Below, in pieces: positions 16,000-26,562 of a stretch of DNA of 64,000 nucleotides. Source of the stretch: Micromonospora inyonensis. Its GTDB lineage: Bacteria; Actinomycetota; Actinomycetes; Mycobacteriales; Micromonosporaceae. The notes under the pieces are model-generated. The model was not told the DNA's origin, did not search any database, and worked only from the letters and a program-made list of their open reading frames with translations. The DNA is taken from positions 2,232,001 through 2,296,000 of the forward strand of contig NZ_FMHU01000001.1 of assembly GCF_900091415.1 (NCBI RefSeq), in the 5' to 3' direction. Position 1 is the stretch's first letter. Each line of letters starts with the position of its first letter. The position numbers and the translations under genes are program-made.

Positions 16000-18900
16000 A
16001 TTGACCGGGTCGGCGTACCACTTCGCCTCCAGCAGCCACCATGTGCCGTCGTAGCAGAACGCGACATCGACCTCGCCGTGCGGACCCCGCTGATCGGCGT
16101 CGGCCTCGATCCCGTCGCGGACGAGCGCGTTCGCGAGCAGGGCGTTGAACCGCATCCCACGCAACGACTCACTCATCCCGCCGACCTGGTTGCGCAAGTC
16201 ACCGTACCGGCTGACGAGGTCCGCGTCGCTCTGCGGCGGCTGGTCAATTATCACTGCGCAAGTATCCCAGTCGGTGCGCTCAGTCATCCCGCATCCGCTG
16301 GCCGAGGTGGACACGCGGCCCGTCGGGCGCGGAACGAACTTTGTGACACTTACCTGACCTGCACGGATGCGATGGAGATCCACACGGTGGAGTGCTTGCC
16401 CTGGTTGAAGTTGCGGGCGGTCCCTGTAGGAAGGTGACGTTGGGCTACAGCGACCTTTCTGTTGGCACGCGTCCACACCAGAGTTCTTAACCGGTAGTGG
16501 AGTGACCCCTCTCGGCCGGACACTTCGATGGGGACCGTCGTCCAACAGCCACGCACTGTCGGCAGTTCACCCTGTTACTCAAGAAGCACCCGGATGAGGA
16601 TGTCCTTGTCGATCTCGCTGAGCGCGGCGAAAGTCTCGATGACGAAACAGGTGGCGAGTTTGTGTGACGAGCCTTTGGCGTGAGCGTCCCGTAGGAGGAC
16701 GGCGGCGATGGGCAGGGGGTCTGCCGCTGGGATTCCGTCGGGGTCATCGGTGTCGGCGAGAGCCTGGCGAGTCGCAGCGACCAGATGGTCGACCTGTTTA
16801 CCTTGGGCGGCGGCGATCTCGATCGTGGTGGCGAGCAGGCAGGCGGCAACGCCGGCCGCTGGGGCTGGCCTTGCAAGGAACGTGTTGGCACCGCGCACGG
16901 CACAGTAGAGCCAGTCATGGAGTGTGGCCGGTGCATGGGTTCGGACCTGATTGGTGACGTGTTGGTAGAACGTCAAGGTGCGGCGCGCGTCGGCCCAAGT
17001 CGTCGGCCGAGCGAGTGCTGCGGCAACGGCGGTAGCGTGCCAGTTGTCCTCCTCGGCGAGCTCGAGCAGGCGCCGCTCATCAAGCGGGATGTGACCGATA
17101 CGGGCCTTGATCAGTCGTCTGATGCAGTGTTCGTGCTGGTCCTCGGTGATCGCACCGGTTGTGACCAACTGGTGCAGGACGGCCAAGGTGGATGCAGCCC
17201 GGACGCCGGTGCCGCGGGCGAGGGCACGAAGGGCTGGGTCGTCGCTCCAGAGCACGGCATGTTCCGCGCGCGCGAGGTCGAGAGGCGACACCCAGACGCC
17301 AAACGGGCCGGGCATTGGCTCGTCGAAGGTACGTCCGGTGAGTGGGGCGGTCCGGCGGGTAAGCGCCTCGATCGCGGCGTGGAGCCCTCTGGCGTCTTGG
17401 GCCAGCCGGTCCCCTTCGGCTTCGGTGGTCTCGTCCAGCAGTAGGCGATCATGTTGGTCCTCGTACCGCAAGGAGCCGGTGGTCCGGAGCGCCAGGGTGT
17501 CCTCGGCGGCGAGGGAGTCGAGCATGACGTCGTCGGTGGTCAAAACTCGAGCGAATCGACTCATCGCGGCGCGACGGACGTTGTCGGGCAGCGTGAGTAG
17601 TACCGTGGCCGCCGGTGTGTCGATCACGACGTCGTGGTCTTCGGCCGCCTGCGCCGCCTTGACGCAGGCGTTGAACTCGCGGTGGTCGGGGACGTGGGCA
17701 GGTAGGACGCCGTCGCCGCGGCGCAGACAGATCTCGGCGTAGCTGCGCCGGCCCGCCGCCGCGAGCACGGCGAGCGGAACTTGGCCACGAGCAAGGCTGC
17801 GCGCGAGGCGGCGCCAGACCAGCTGCTGGTCGCTGGTGCGACGCATCATGACGATCATGTCGGTTCGCAGCTGGTCGAGGTTGGAGCTCTGCAAGCGGCG
17901 TAGGTACCGGCTGTCGGGCCAACGTTGAAAGAATTGTTCCGACTCCGCGGCGAGCTGAGCGCGGAGCCGGTCGGGCAGTTCCACGGATTCCGGCCACGGA
18001 AGCATCAGGTTCATCAGCGCGAACGCGACGAATTGTTCGTCGTCGCCGAAGCGGCGCAGCAGGCGCAGGCATCCCGTGACGGTCTCCACCTGCTGTCCCC
18101 GTCGACGGTGCAGCTGTATCCAGGCTCGGGCGTCGGCGGTGTTCGACGGGTCGAGCGGTTGGGGTGCCTCGTGCAGGGCCCGCCACGCTTCGGTGACGTC
18201 GCCACGGTTCATCTGGGTGCGGATTAGCGCCCAGCGGGACCTCATGTCCTCCGGCTCGATCTGCACCACCGTGCGCAGCAGATGGCAGAGGCGGTCCAAC
18301 CCGCCACTATCGTTGGCGAGTTGCGCCGCCAGCCGCAGCGCGTCAGCCCTGCCACTCCAATCCGGTTCCGCTGCGGCGAGCAGCGCATCGAGTTCCTGTT
18401 CGGCCTCAGCGGTGCGCCCGGCGCGGGCGAGGACCTCCGCTGCGGAGTGGCGCAGCGATCGGTCACCGAAGTGGTCTGCGGCGTCGCGGAGGGTCTGGAC
18501 CTGATCGTCAATCTGGCCGGCTGCCTGGTACGCCTGCGCGAGGTTGAGCGCGGCGGTGACCGACGAGCGTCGACGATCGCGCAGCTGCACGATGGCCGAC
18601 CCGGGCCGGCCGGCGGCCAGCTCCGTCATGGCGCGCAGTTCGACAGCCTCATCCGGGTGGCGGTGGGCGAAGGCTGGGTACCGGGCCAGCCCGTCGACGC
18701 CGATCTGGGCTAGGCCTAGCAGCGCCTGAGCGAGCTGCTCGTCGCTACCGCCCGCCAGTTCGGCAGCCCGCCACCAGTGCGGCTGCGGGTCCTGCCCGTC
18801 GGCCTGCGCCAGGTAGGCGTCGATCCGCGCCTTCCCAGGCCCGTCGGGGACATGTTCGGCGCGTTGCCGGGCCAGGTCGAGCTGACCGATCTGGATCGCT

Positions 18901-20356
18901 GCGATGGCGACGCACTGGCACACCTCCGCCGAGGCTGCCTCGTAGGCGTTCGCCTCACCGTCGGGGGCACCGAGCTCGAGGACTCGGCGTAGATCCATGA
19001 GCAGCATACTCGCGTGGCAGGCCACCGCGACCGCCTCCGCGCTGTCGCCGCGGTAGGCGCGTCGATCATCACGGGCTCGGATCGCCAGGGACCGGGCCTC
19101 GCGCAGGTCGACGTCCCAGTTCGGCGACTCGCCCCGACGGGCGCGGGTGATCAGCATCTGGGCGCGGGCCACGGCCAAGCCGGCCGCCCACTGGTCGCGC
19201 AGCGCCTCGGCGAGCACGTGCAGGCCGCGGTCGATGGTGTGGCGATCCAACACAGCGTGCGCGTCAGCCGGTGCGGCGAGCCGGAGGCGAAGTACCGCTC
19301 GAAGGGTTTGGTCGCTCGGCTCCTCGGGTGCCCACGCTCCGACGATGCGCGCTGCGGTGTCCCGGTCACCGCCGAGCAGCGCCACCACTGCACCGGCATA
19401 TGGCTCGCTGTCCGCCAACAATGTCGGCAGGCACGCAAGCGCGGCCGGCCGTCCGTCGCCGCCGTTCTCGTCGTAGATCATGGCAGCGCGAGCGAGCCAA
19501 AAGGCACGGCGCGGAGCACCCTGACTCGCCGCGGCCGTGAACAGGTCCACCGCCAGGATGCGGGCGCCATAGGAGGCGGCCAGTTCACCGGCGGCGAGTT
19601 GAACCTGCCAGGAGGCCGTGACCAGCCATACCGGTCGGCTGGCCTGCCACTGCCGCAGCACCTCGCCGGGGCGGTCCTCGACGGAGGTCACCGCGGTGAT
19701 CAGTCGCCACGCCAGGGTCTGGTCGTCGCGCCAGGCCGCGAGTAACCGGGGGCCGTTCAGCGCCGGCAACTGCCGCAGCCGCTCATACATCTGCTCGTCC
19801 CGTACACCGACCGGAGTGGAAGCCGACGTCAGCGGGCTGATCGACACGACGGTGGCGACGTCGCGCACCACCATCTCGTAGGTCACGGTCGCGGCTGTCT
19901 GCGCGTACTCGGCCGACAGCTCCCGCAGCCGTCGCCAGACCGCCACGGCTCGCGCCGGATCACCCGCCAGCGACACCAGCCGGCTGACCACACCGGTGCG
20001 GTCGGCCTGGTCGTCACCTTCCAGCCGCAGTTCGATGATGCGCAGAGCCTTCAGCAGCCGCCACGTTAGCGCGTCCCGGGCCGCGGTGTCCCGCAGCGAT
20101 ATACCGCCTTGCGCAGCTGCTGCTGTCACCGCGTCGTCAAGGTTCTTTAGCCGTGCACGAACCTTGGCGTTAGTTGCCCGCGGCGCGACAACGGCTGCGC
20201 GGAACGCGGGGCTGTCCGGCTGCCGGCGCGCCAGCGATGCCAGCTGTGCCACCTCGACGGCGCCGGCGTGCGGGGCAGCGACGGCCAGCCCGAGCCGTTC
20301 GCTGTCGGTGTCGAACCCGCCATGCCGGTCGCTCACCATCCTCAGGTAGTCCATTA

Positions 20357-21412
20357 GGCCGTGTGTCATAAGTGCCGTTCGAGGCGTCGGAGCCAGATGT
20401 CGATCATGCTGATGGTGGCGGTGGCTTCGTACCGCACGGCGAGCTTGTCGTATCGGGTGGCCACGGCACGGTGCTGTTTGAGCAGGTTGATGCCGCACTC
20501 CACGGCGTGACGCTGCCGGTATGCGCTGGGGTCGAAGGCGGGTGGACGGCCACCCGCCGAGCCCTTCTTGCGTCGGTTCGCGGCCTGGTCGGCCTTGACC
20601 GGGATGACGCAGCCGATGCCGCGCCGGCGCAGGTAGCTCCGGTTGGCCTTGCTGCTGTACGCCTTGTCGGCCAGGACCCGGTCCGGCCGGCACCGGGGTC
20701 GGCCGACGCCGAGGCGAGGCACCCGGATGCGGTGCAGCACCGTGGTGAACTGCGGGCTGTCGCCGCGCTGCCCACCGGTGATGACGAACGCCAGCACCAT
20801 GCGGCCCTGCTCGCAGGCCAGGTGCAGCTTCGTCGTCAGACCGCCACGCGAGCGGCCCAGCGCGTGATCGGCCGGCTCGACGGCGTCACTGCCGCCCGGC
20901 GGCTCGACCTGCGTGTGACTGTCCCGGCGGGCACCGGCGGCGTGCTGATGCGCCCGGGCGATCGTGGAGTCCACGCTCACGTCCCAGGTGATCAACCCGA
21001 CCGCGTCGGCCCTACCCTGCAACCCGGCCAGGATCCGCGCCCACACACCGGCCCGCTGCCAGCGCCGGTACAGCCCGTACACCGTGCGCCAGTGCCCGTA
21101 GCAGTCCGGCACGTCCCGCCACGGCGCACCCGTGCGGACCCGCCACCTGATCCCGTCAATGAGCTGCCGCTTGCTCCACTTCGGCGGTCGACCTGCCTTC
21201 TTCGGTCTGGGCAGCAGCGGCTCCAACACCGCAAACTGCGCGTCAGTCAGGTCGTGCCGCCTCGTCACCGCTACGCTGGCCACGAGGTCTCCGTGCAGAT
21301 GGTTGTCTTGGTCGATAACCCATCTACCGGAGACCTCACCGCATATCGATCACCGACACGCCCAGCCGATCAACCTCACAGCCAGGACCACGGGCACTTA
21401 TGACACACGGCC
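20357..21412 (-). mobile_element. IS5-family (IS427-like group) element, copy B
   Basis: This intact 1056-bp copy is nearly identical to copy A at 2603-3658, with the same GGCCGTGTGTCATAAGTGCC ends and TA duplications at 20355-20356 and 21413-21414. It lies in the same orientation as the gene it splits. Its near identity to copy A suggests recent transposition within this genome. Confidence 0.93.
20366..21283 (-). CDS. IS5-family transposase (copy B)
   Basis: A 305-residue DDE transposase, essentially the same protein as in copy A, with the Asp in [11 protein letters not shown], the Asp in [10 protein letters not shown] and the Glu in [10 protein letters not shown]. It is intact. One visible change is [11 protein letters not shown] against [11 protein letters not shown] in copy A. 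Confidence 0.93.
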   Translation of the reverse strand: MASVAVTRRHDLTDAQFAVLEPLLPRPKKAGRPPKWSKRQLIDGIRWRVRTGAPWRDVPDCYGHWRTVYGLYRRWQRAGVWARILAGLQGRADAVGLITWDVSVDSTIARAHQHAAGARRDSHTQVEPPGGSDAVEPADHALGRSRGGLTTKLHLACEQGRMVLAFVITGGQRGDSPQFTTVLHRIRVPRLGVGRPRCRPDRVLADKAYSSKANRSYLRRRGIGCVIPVKADQAANRRKKGSAGGRPPAFDPSAYRQRHAVECGINLLKQHRAVATRYDKLAVRYEATATISMIDIWLRRLERHL

Positions 21413-21834
21413 TAGGAGTGTGACGAAGGAGGCGTTGCCGCCCCCGATGGTCGGCGTTCGACGGACCCCGATATACATGGTGCGCGAGACCGGCGGGCAG
21501 TCGCCGAGCACGACGAGATCGTCGACAGGGCATGTGGCGCCTTGCTGGAACCGGACCTCACGAACGGTGAACTCGTCGCCGAGACCGACAACGGGATGCC
21601 GCAGCAATAACGCGGCTAGCAACACCGCCCCGTATGCATGTTCCAAGGTGGTCCCGCCACCGCCCGTGGAGTAAGGGCTGGCGTACCCGCGGTTGGTTGG
21701 CCCCACTTGGTCGTGCCACTCCTTCCGCCGTCACCCGCCTCCTGACGGGGCCCCGACGACCATGATGGCGCACCGGTACGACAGCTCCGGCGGAGACGTA
21801 TCACGCACGACACCCGCAGACGTGACTCCTGCCC

Positions 21835-24800
21835 CTACCTTGGTCGACCTGCCGCAGCTGCTGCAAGCAATTGACGTTCGCGCTCGGTCTGCACGCCGTC
21901 GTATCTGACGCCAGTACAGCGCAGAGTGAGACGCATGACCGGCTCTTCATCGGGAGCGATGCCCGTGGCGACCATCGTAACCTTAACCGAACCGTCGATG
22001 CCTCCGCTGACGATGCAGTCGTCGCCGACAAACACCACCGATGTGATCATTGCTTCGTGCCGGCGGCTGCGCCAGCACGGGTTGACCCTGTCCAGCTTGT
22101 ACTGGAGCAATGTGATATCGCCATTTCGGTGCCCGCAAACCAGGAGGAGCCCTCCTTGTGGCGACGACCGGATGTCCATGCAGTTGACGCTGCGGAGGTC
22201 GATCCGTGCTGCCAACCTAGCGCCGTCCTCGACCCATAGCGCCAACTGCACCTCTGACTCGTGAGCGACGGCAGAAGCCCGACCATCGAGCTGTGCATAG
22301 CACACTACGGTTTCATCTGCGGCTTCAAGCCTGTACCGATCCAAGCTTGTCAGCTCCATCCAAGCTATCCTCGTAACTCCTCCGGATAGTTCCTCCTCAT
22401 AGAGGATTGTCGTCGGCCCTGCAGCAGGTGGGCGCAGTGCCGAATTCGTCGCAAATCTGGTATCACAAATCCACCCGGATCCTTCTCGTGAGAGCACACT
22501 AAGCTGGTTATCGCCAAAAACGAGCAATCGACCACGAGGTGTTACCTGGATGCGTTCGATAGCATGGCTGGCATGGCCCACAAGCTGGGTCCCCCACTGG
22601 CCGCCGGGTTTCCGTTGCCATATCCTTATCGACCGATCGTCATATCCTGCTGCAACTCCTAGATTATCGAGAACAGCCAGATCCACCACAGTTGAGGTTT
22701 CCTCCAGCCGTACGCCTTCTAGATCAGCTTCACTAAGGTCGGCGAACTCAAGGTTGGCGTTGTCCAGGTTGGCGTTCCGCAGCGAGGCGCTGACGAGCCG
22801 TGCGTTACTGAGGTCGGCGCCGTTCAAGTTGGCGTAGTCGAGCCGCAATCGGGAGCAGTCATCCTTCGGCACCGGGCCACCGCTGGTATGCAGCAGTGTG
22901 ATCGCGTGACCGCCGAGATAGGTGGTTTGGAGCTTCACGGTAGCCGATCGGGTAAAGCTCTCGAGCAGGTCCCAGATCGCCGCTGTGTCGGGCAGTTCGC
23001 GAATCATTGACGCGGTGAAGTGGATGATCTCCGGCAGAGGAGGCAGACTGTCAAGAACGTTCCGGGCCTTCTCGCGGTCTTCGTGGAGCATTCGAACCAG
23101 TGCGCACGCCACGAAGTACTCCTGCATGGAGCGGTGGAAGAAGGTGACCGGCCAGCGAGGTTCTTCTGGTGCGGACGCAGCCTTCAGCAAGGACCGGATA
23201 CTGACACGAGCTGTCGCGTCAATCCCGTCGCCTGAGGCCGGCTGCGCGACACCATCGCGTGTCTGCCATAGCATCTCGGCCAATCTCCTGTCGGCCTCGC
23301 CCGCATCGCGGAGATAGACGTAGGGCTGATCTGAAGTCTGTAGCTGAACGGCGATCCTCTCCAGGATTCGCAGAAGATTCTCGATCAGCTCGTTGTTGGT
23401 AACCTGCCCTGCCCGAAGGTAATCAAGCTTCCGCGACAGGCTCTTGTGCACATAGGTACGGTAAAGGATGAGTTCACTGAACTTGTTTCTTGGGAGGTCC
23501 GCAAGAGTTTCACGGATCATTTGCAGAAAGAGAGGCTTTGCGGCGAGGCCGACTGGGTCGTACAGAGCACGCAGAGCACTGAGTCGCTGCTCATCCTGCG
23601 GATCATTCATGAAGCTCTCAAGGTAGCGGATGCGGTCGGCGCGCGGCACCGGCGATAGGTGTAATATGTGCGGCTGGTCCAAGCGGTCGAGGATCCGTGC
23701 ACGATTACGCCCTACATCTAGGACACGGCCACGTGAGGTCACGATGATTCGTAGTTGCGGGCCGGTCAACTCCGCAAGGCATGACTCGAGGCCGGCGATG
23801 TTCTCCTCAATGTCCTCGTTGGATAGGCTGGTAGACATCTCATCGAACCCATCGAGGATTGCCAGGCAGCGGTTCGAGGCAGTTAGGTCACGCCATTCGG
23901 CGAGCGTCGCGCCGATTTCATCGAGCCGCTGCTTCAACAGCAGACGCCCGTCTCGGACAGTCTTGAACCGCCCGAGTGGGATGCGCAGGGGAATGACGCC
24001 AGAGTTCGGGTCGGTGAGAAAATCCTCGCAAAGGCGACGGCTGAGCATGTACGTGAAGAAACTTTTCCCCTCACCGAAGTCGGCGAGCAGTAGAAGGTTG
24101 CCACTGCTCGGCCCATCCATCCATGCAAGCACTCGGTCCAACAGGGTGCCGTCAAGGACCGAGCCGTTGACATCCGTGGCCCTGACGTTAACATGGTTAT
24201 TCATCAAATCGGCGAAGTGGTCGGCCCGCTCGCTACCGATACAGTGCTGCGCGGGTAGGCGGAGATAGTTCTGCCACACTGGGGCTAAGCGTACGCGGGG
24301 CGCGAGCCGGTCGCGGATGATATCGACGATGCTCTGTACTGATTCGGGTGGGGCCACTCCATAAAGCGCCTCGTACAGGCTAGGTTCCAAGGAGAAGAAT
24401 TCGCGAATGCCGGTCTGCGGACTCCACACCTGCACATTGAATGGGAATTCTCCAACCCGGTTCCAGTGATCAAGCATCAACTGCAGTTCATTAGAGGGAT
24501 CTGCGTGTGGCGAGATAAGGATCCAGTGGTCAAAAGGCGCATCCCGATAGTGCATCTTGTTCTGCATGAGTTTATCGGCAACGTCCCGGAGGGCGACACG
24601 GCTCGACCTCGCGAAGTTCTTGCACTCTACGTGGCACACAACCTTCGAGCTTCCGGCCACCGTGCAGGTAATCTTGACGTCATATCCGAACTGCGAGCCC
24701 GAGGACTGTTGCCGGATACCGCCGATCAGGTCGCCTCGGTTCTCTGGACTCAACGAGAAGAAGTGCGCAAAAAGCCGAGCCGTTGCCTCTTCCAGCAACT

Positions 24801-26562
24801 GTCCGGATTCGACTGATGTCTGCCGGTAGCGAACGTTGTCGGGTCCGCCCTGATCGGTGGTACGGGCGCTATCAGGTGTGGTGGAAGCAAATTGCGGTGA
24901 GCTGGTTTCCGGCGGTTGAGCCGCCTGTTCCCCAATGTCAAACAGCCTTGACTGCGGTGTAAGCTGATTTGACTCCGCGAAGACATCCCAGAGCCGGCCG
25001 ACGAATGCTCGGTCCGAGTCATCCCAACGGATAAAGCCGAGGTCGTCGGACAGATTATGCGGGCCAGCCTGGCCATCAGATGTTGAAGCATTTCTCGTAT
25101 CTGCAACCTGATATTGCCCGGGACCGTGCTCCATGGCTTCTGCCGCCTCGTGGACGACCATCCTGTACCGGTTAAAGCTAAGATCATATCCCTGTTCGAT
25201 GATCTCGGGCTTGGGTACGCAGAAGCTTTGTTCAGTCCGCTCCCGCGCAAGCTCGGTGGTGTCTCGATGGAACCATCGCCTTAGGGCGTCCGGCAGGCTG
25301 TTTTTCGCGTGCTCGTCCTCCGTCAAGGCCACCTGAGGCACTGCTCCAAGCTTCTCGGCAGGCAGCAGCTGCGTGCGCTTGCCGTTCAAACTCCAGCCGT
25401 CGGCGGTCACCTCGTAGAACCAGACGTTGTCGGTGCCGCCGCTGTTGGTCTTGGTGAAAAGCAGGATCGCCGTAGAAATGCTGGAGTATGGCTTGAAGGC
25501 GCTGCTCGGCAGCTTCACCACACCGTCGAGCCTCTGGTCCTCGACCAGCATCCGGCGCAGTTCCTTGTGTGCCCTGCTCGATCCGAAGAGCACGCCCTCG
25601 GGCACGATGACGGCGGCACGGCCGCCGGGCTTGAGTAGCCGGAGGAAGAGGGCAAGGAACAGAAGCTCCGTCTTTTTGGTCTTGACGATCCGCTGGAGAT
25701 CCTTGGACGTGCTTTCGTAGTCGATGCTGCCGGCAAAGGGTGGGTTGGCCAGGATCAGCGAGTACTTCTCCGACTCGCTGCCGACGCTCTCGGCTAGCGA
25801 GTCTCGGTAGCGGATGTCGGGGTTCTCCACGCCGTGCATCAGCATATTCATGCTGCCAATTCGCAGCATCGTGCTGTCGAAGTCGAAGCCGTGGAACATG
25901 CTCTCGTGGAAGTGCTTCCGCTGCACCACGTCGTGCAGCACGTCTGGGTGGACCCGCCGGATGTGCTCGCCAGCCTCGACGAGGAAGCCTCCAGTGCCGC
26001 AGGCCGGATCGCAGATCTGGTCGGACGGCGTGGGAGCCGTCATCTCGACCATGAGCTGGATGATGTGCCGGGAGGTACGGAACTGTCCGTAGTGACCGTC
26101 CATGGCGATCTTGCTGATCATGTACTCGTAGAGGTCACCCTTGGTGTCCCGGTCCGCCATCGGAATCTGGTCGATCATCTCGACCACACGAGCGAGCAAG
26201 GCCGGGCTGGGGATGGTGAATCGGGCATCCCGCATGTTGTGCGAGTAGGCCGACCCGTCGCTGCCGAGCTGCTGGAGGTACGGGAACACCTGGTGCGCGA
26301 CGATCTGGTACATCGTCTCCGGGGCCCGGTCCTTGAGCCGGGACCATCGGAGGTCTTCCTGATCCGGCTGGAACCTTAGGTTGACCGAGGCGCTCGGGGA
26401 GCGCTCCGCCCTCTTCCTCTCCCGCGTCTCAGTCTCGTCCAGTTCCTTGATGAAGAGCAGGTAGGTGATTTGCTCGATTACCTCCAGCGGGTTGGAGATG
26501 CCGCCCGCCCGGAAGGCATCCCAGATGCGGTCCACCTTGCTCTTCAGTTCAGCGGTTATCAC
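21835..26562 (-). CDS. HsdM-like methyltransferase/REase/NACHT/pentapeptide/WD40 fusion protein
   Basis: One 1575-residue open frame joins domains normally on separate proteins. Residues 1-480: type I HsdM-like N6-adenine methyltransferase (start ITAELKSKVDRIWDAFRAGG; motif I DPACGTGGFL ~185; catalytic NPPF ~273). Residues 580-710: PD-(D/E)xK nuclease-like domain (GYDVKI ~627, HVECKNF ~644). Residues 820-1200: NACHT-type STAND NTPase (Walker A ADFGEGKSFF ~827, Walker B LAILDGFDEM ~900, sensor IIVTSRGR, then FFHRSMQEYFVACAL). Residues 1241-1286: pentapeptide repeats (ANLNGADLSNARL). Residues 1292-1575: WD40-like blades (YDDRSIRIWQRK, GGIDGSVKVTMV). The GTG at 26562 fits the HsdM start; an upstream start adds 14 non-homologous residues. 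No HsdS or HsdR gene is nearby. A modification-linked STAND sensor with a nuclease effector is inferred. It looks intact. Confidence 0.85.
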   Translation of the reverse strand: MITAELKSKVDRIWDAFRAGGISNPLEVIEQITYLLFIKELDETETRERKRAERSPSASVNLRFQPDQEDLRWSRLKDRAPETMYQIVAHQVFPYLQQLGSDGSAYSHNMRDARFTIPSPALLARVVEMIDQIPMADRDTKGDLYEYMISKIAMDGHYGQFRTSRHIIQLMVEMTAPTPSDQICDPACGTGGFLVEAGEHIRRVHPDVLHDVVQRKHFHESMFHGFDFDSTMLRIGSMNMLMHGVENPDIRYRDSLAESVGSESEKYSLILANPPFAGSIDYESTSKDLQRIVKTKKTELLFLALFLRLLKPGGRAAVIVPEGVLFGSSRAHKELRRMLVEDQRLDGVVKLPSSAFKPYSSISTAILLFTKTNSGGTDNVWFYEVTADGWSLNGKRTQLLPAEKLGAVPQVALTEDEHAKNSLPDALRRWFHRDTTELARERTEQSFCVPKPEIIEQGYDLSFNRYRMVVHEAAEAMEHGPGQYQVADTRNASTSDGQAGPHNLSDDLGFIRWDDSDRAFVGRLWDVFAESNQLTPQSRLFDIGEQAAQPPETSSPQFASTTPDSARTTDQGGPDNVRYRQTSVESGQLLEEATARLFAHFFSLSPENRGDLIGGIRQQSSGSQFGYDVKITCTVAGSSKVVCHVECKNFARSSRVALRDVADKLMQNKMHYRDAPFDHWILISPHADPSNELQLMLDHWNRVGEFPFNVQVWSPQTGIREFFSLEPSLYEALYGVAPPESVQSIVDIIRDRLAPRVRLAPVWQNYLRLPAQHCIGSERADHFADLMNNHVNVRATDVNGSVLDGTLLDRVLAWMDGPSSGNLLLLADFGEGKSFFTYMLSRRLCEDFLTDPNSGVIPLRIPLGRFKTVRDGRLLLKQRLDEIGATLAEWRDLTASNRCLAILDGFDEMSTSLSNEDIEENIAGLESCLAELTGPQLRIIVTSRGRVLDVGRNRARILDRLDQPHILHLSPVPRADRIRYLESFMNDPQDEQRLSALRALYDPVGLAAKPLFLQMIRETLADLPRNKFSELILYRTYVHKSLSRKLDYLRAGQVTNNELIENLLRILERIAVQLQTSDQPYVYLRDAGEADRRLAEMLWQTRDGVAQPASGDGIDATARVSIRSLLKAASAPEEPRWPVTFFHRSMQEYFVACALVRMLHEDREKARNVLDSLPPLPEIIHFTASMIRELPDTAAIWDLLESFTRSATVKLQTTYLGGHAITLLHTSGGPVPKDDCSRLRLDYANLNGADLSNARLVSASLRNANLDNANLEFADLSEADLEGVRLEETSTVVDLAVLDNLGVAAGYDDRSIRIWQRKPGGQWGTQLVGHASHAIERIQVTPRGRLLVFGDNQLSVLSREGSGWICDTRFATNSALRPPAAGPTTILYEEELSGGVTRIAWMELTSLDRYRLEAADETVVCYAQLDGRASAVAHESEVQLALWVEDGARLAARIDLRSVNCMDIRSSPQGGLLLVCGHRNGDITLLQYKLDRVNPCWRSRRHEAMITSVVFVGDDCIVSGGIDGSVKVTMVATGIAPDEEPVMRLTLRCTGVRYDGVQTERERQLLAAAAAGRPR

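Larger units (their letters stand above)
13867..16287 (-). pseudogene. Mrr-like nuclease/beta-propeller protein, split by an IS
   Basis: The N-terminal part reads from ATG 16287 (MTERTDWDTCAVIID) to VNE at the IS edge, and the rest resumes at 14982. Removing the IS and one ATT copy joins them in frame as YADPVNDEPLRHLCDVL. The nuclease domain is typical PD-(D/E)xK: GEVDVAFCYDGTWWLLEAKWY gives the Asp and the E-x-K, followed by a Mrr-type SGFATSALRRAER helix. The C-terminal ~280 residues are repeated beta-strand blades (IASDGSRLFVTVNDG, DLFVVRSGGV) resembling a propeller. Reconstructed length is about 465 residues. The gene follows the TPR/PIN giant gene on the same strand with a 287-bp gap and may be the last gene of that operon. 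Confidence 0.75.
16575..21706 (-). pseudogene. Giant nuclease-like/TPR/PIN protein, split by an IS
   Basis: Reconstructed across the IS5 copy at 20357-21412, this is one ~1357-residue protein from GTG 21706 to 16575; removing the element and one TA joins SFVTLL to MDYLRM in frame. Residues ~10-200 resemble the Cap4/DUF4297 dsDNA-nuclease fold (GGGTTLEHAYGAVLLAALL, CPVDDLVVL, MYIGVRRTPTI), but the usual QxK is IGVRR, so activity is uncertain. The middle is a long helical array of TPR-like units (DALLAAAEPDWSGRADALR, AWIQLHRRRGQQVETV). Around 1005-1190 lies a PIN-like nuclease: VVIDTPAATVLL, LLLDETTEAEGDRLAQDA, and LWSDDPALRALARGTGVRA. It lies 128 bp after the methyltransferase-NACHT gene on the same strand. 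The IS cuts it after 98 residues. Confidence 0.7.

Noticed and set aside
20355..20693. Apparent N-terminal extension of the giant TPR protein
   Set aside because: The ~113 codons before the IS edge are IS5 sequence read in the wrong frame. The true N-terminus lies beyond the IS at 21415-21706.
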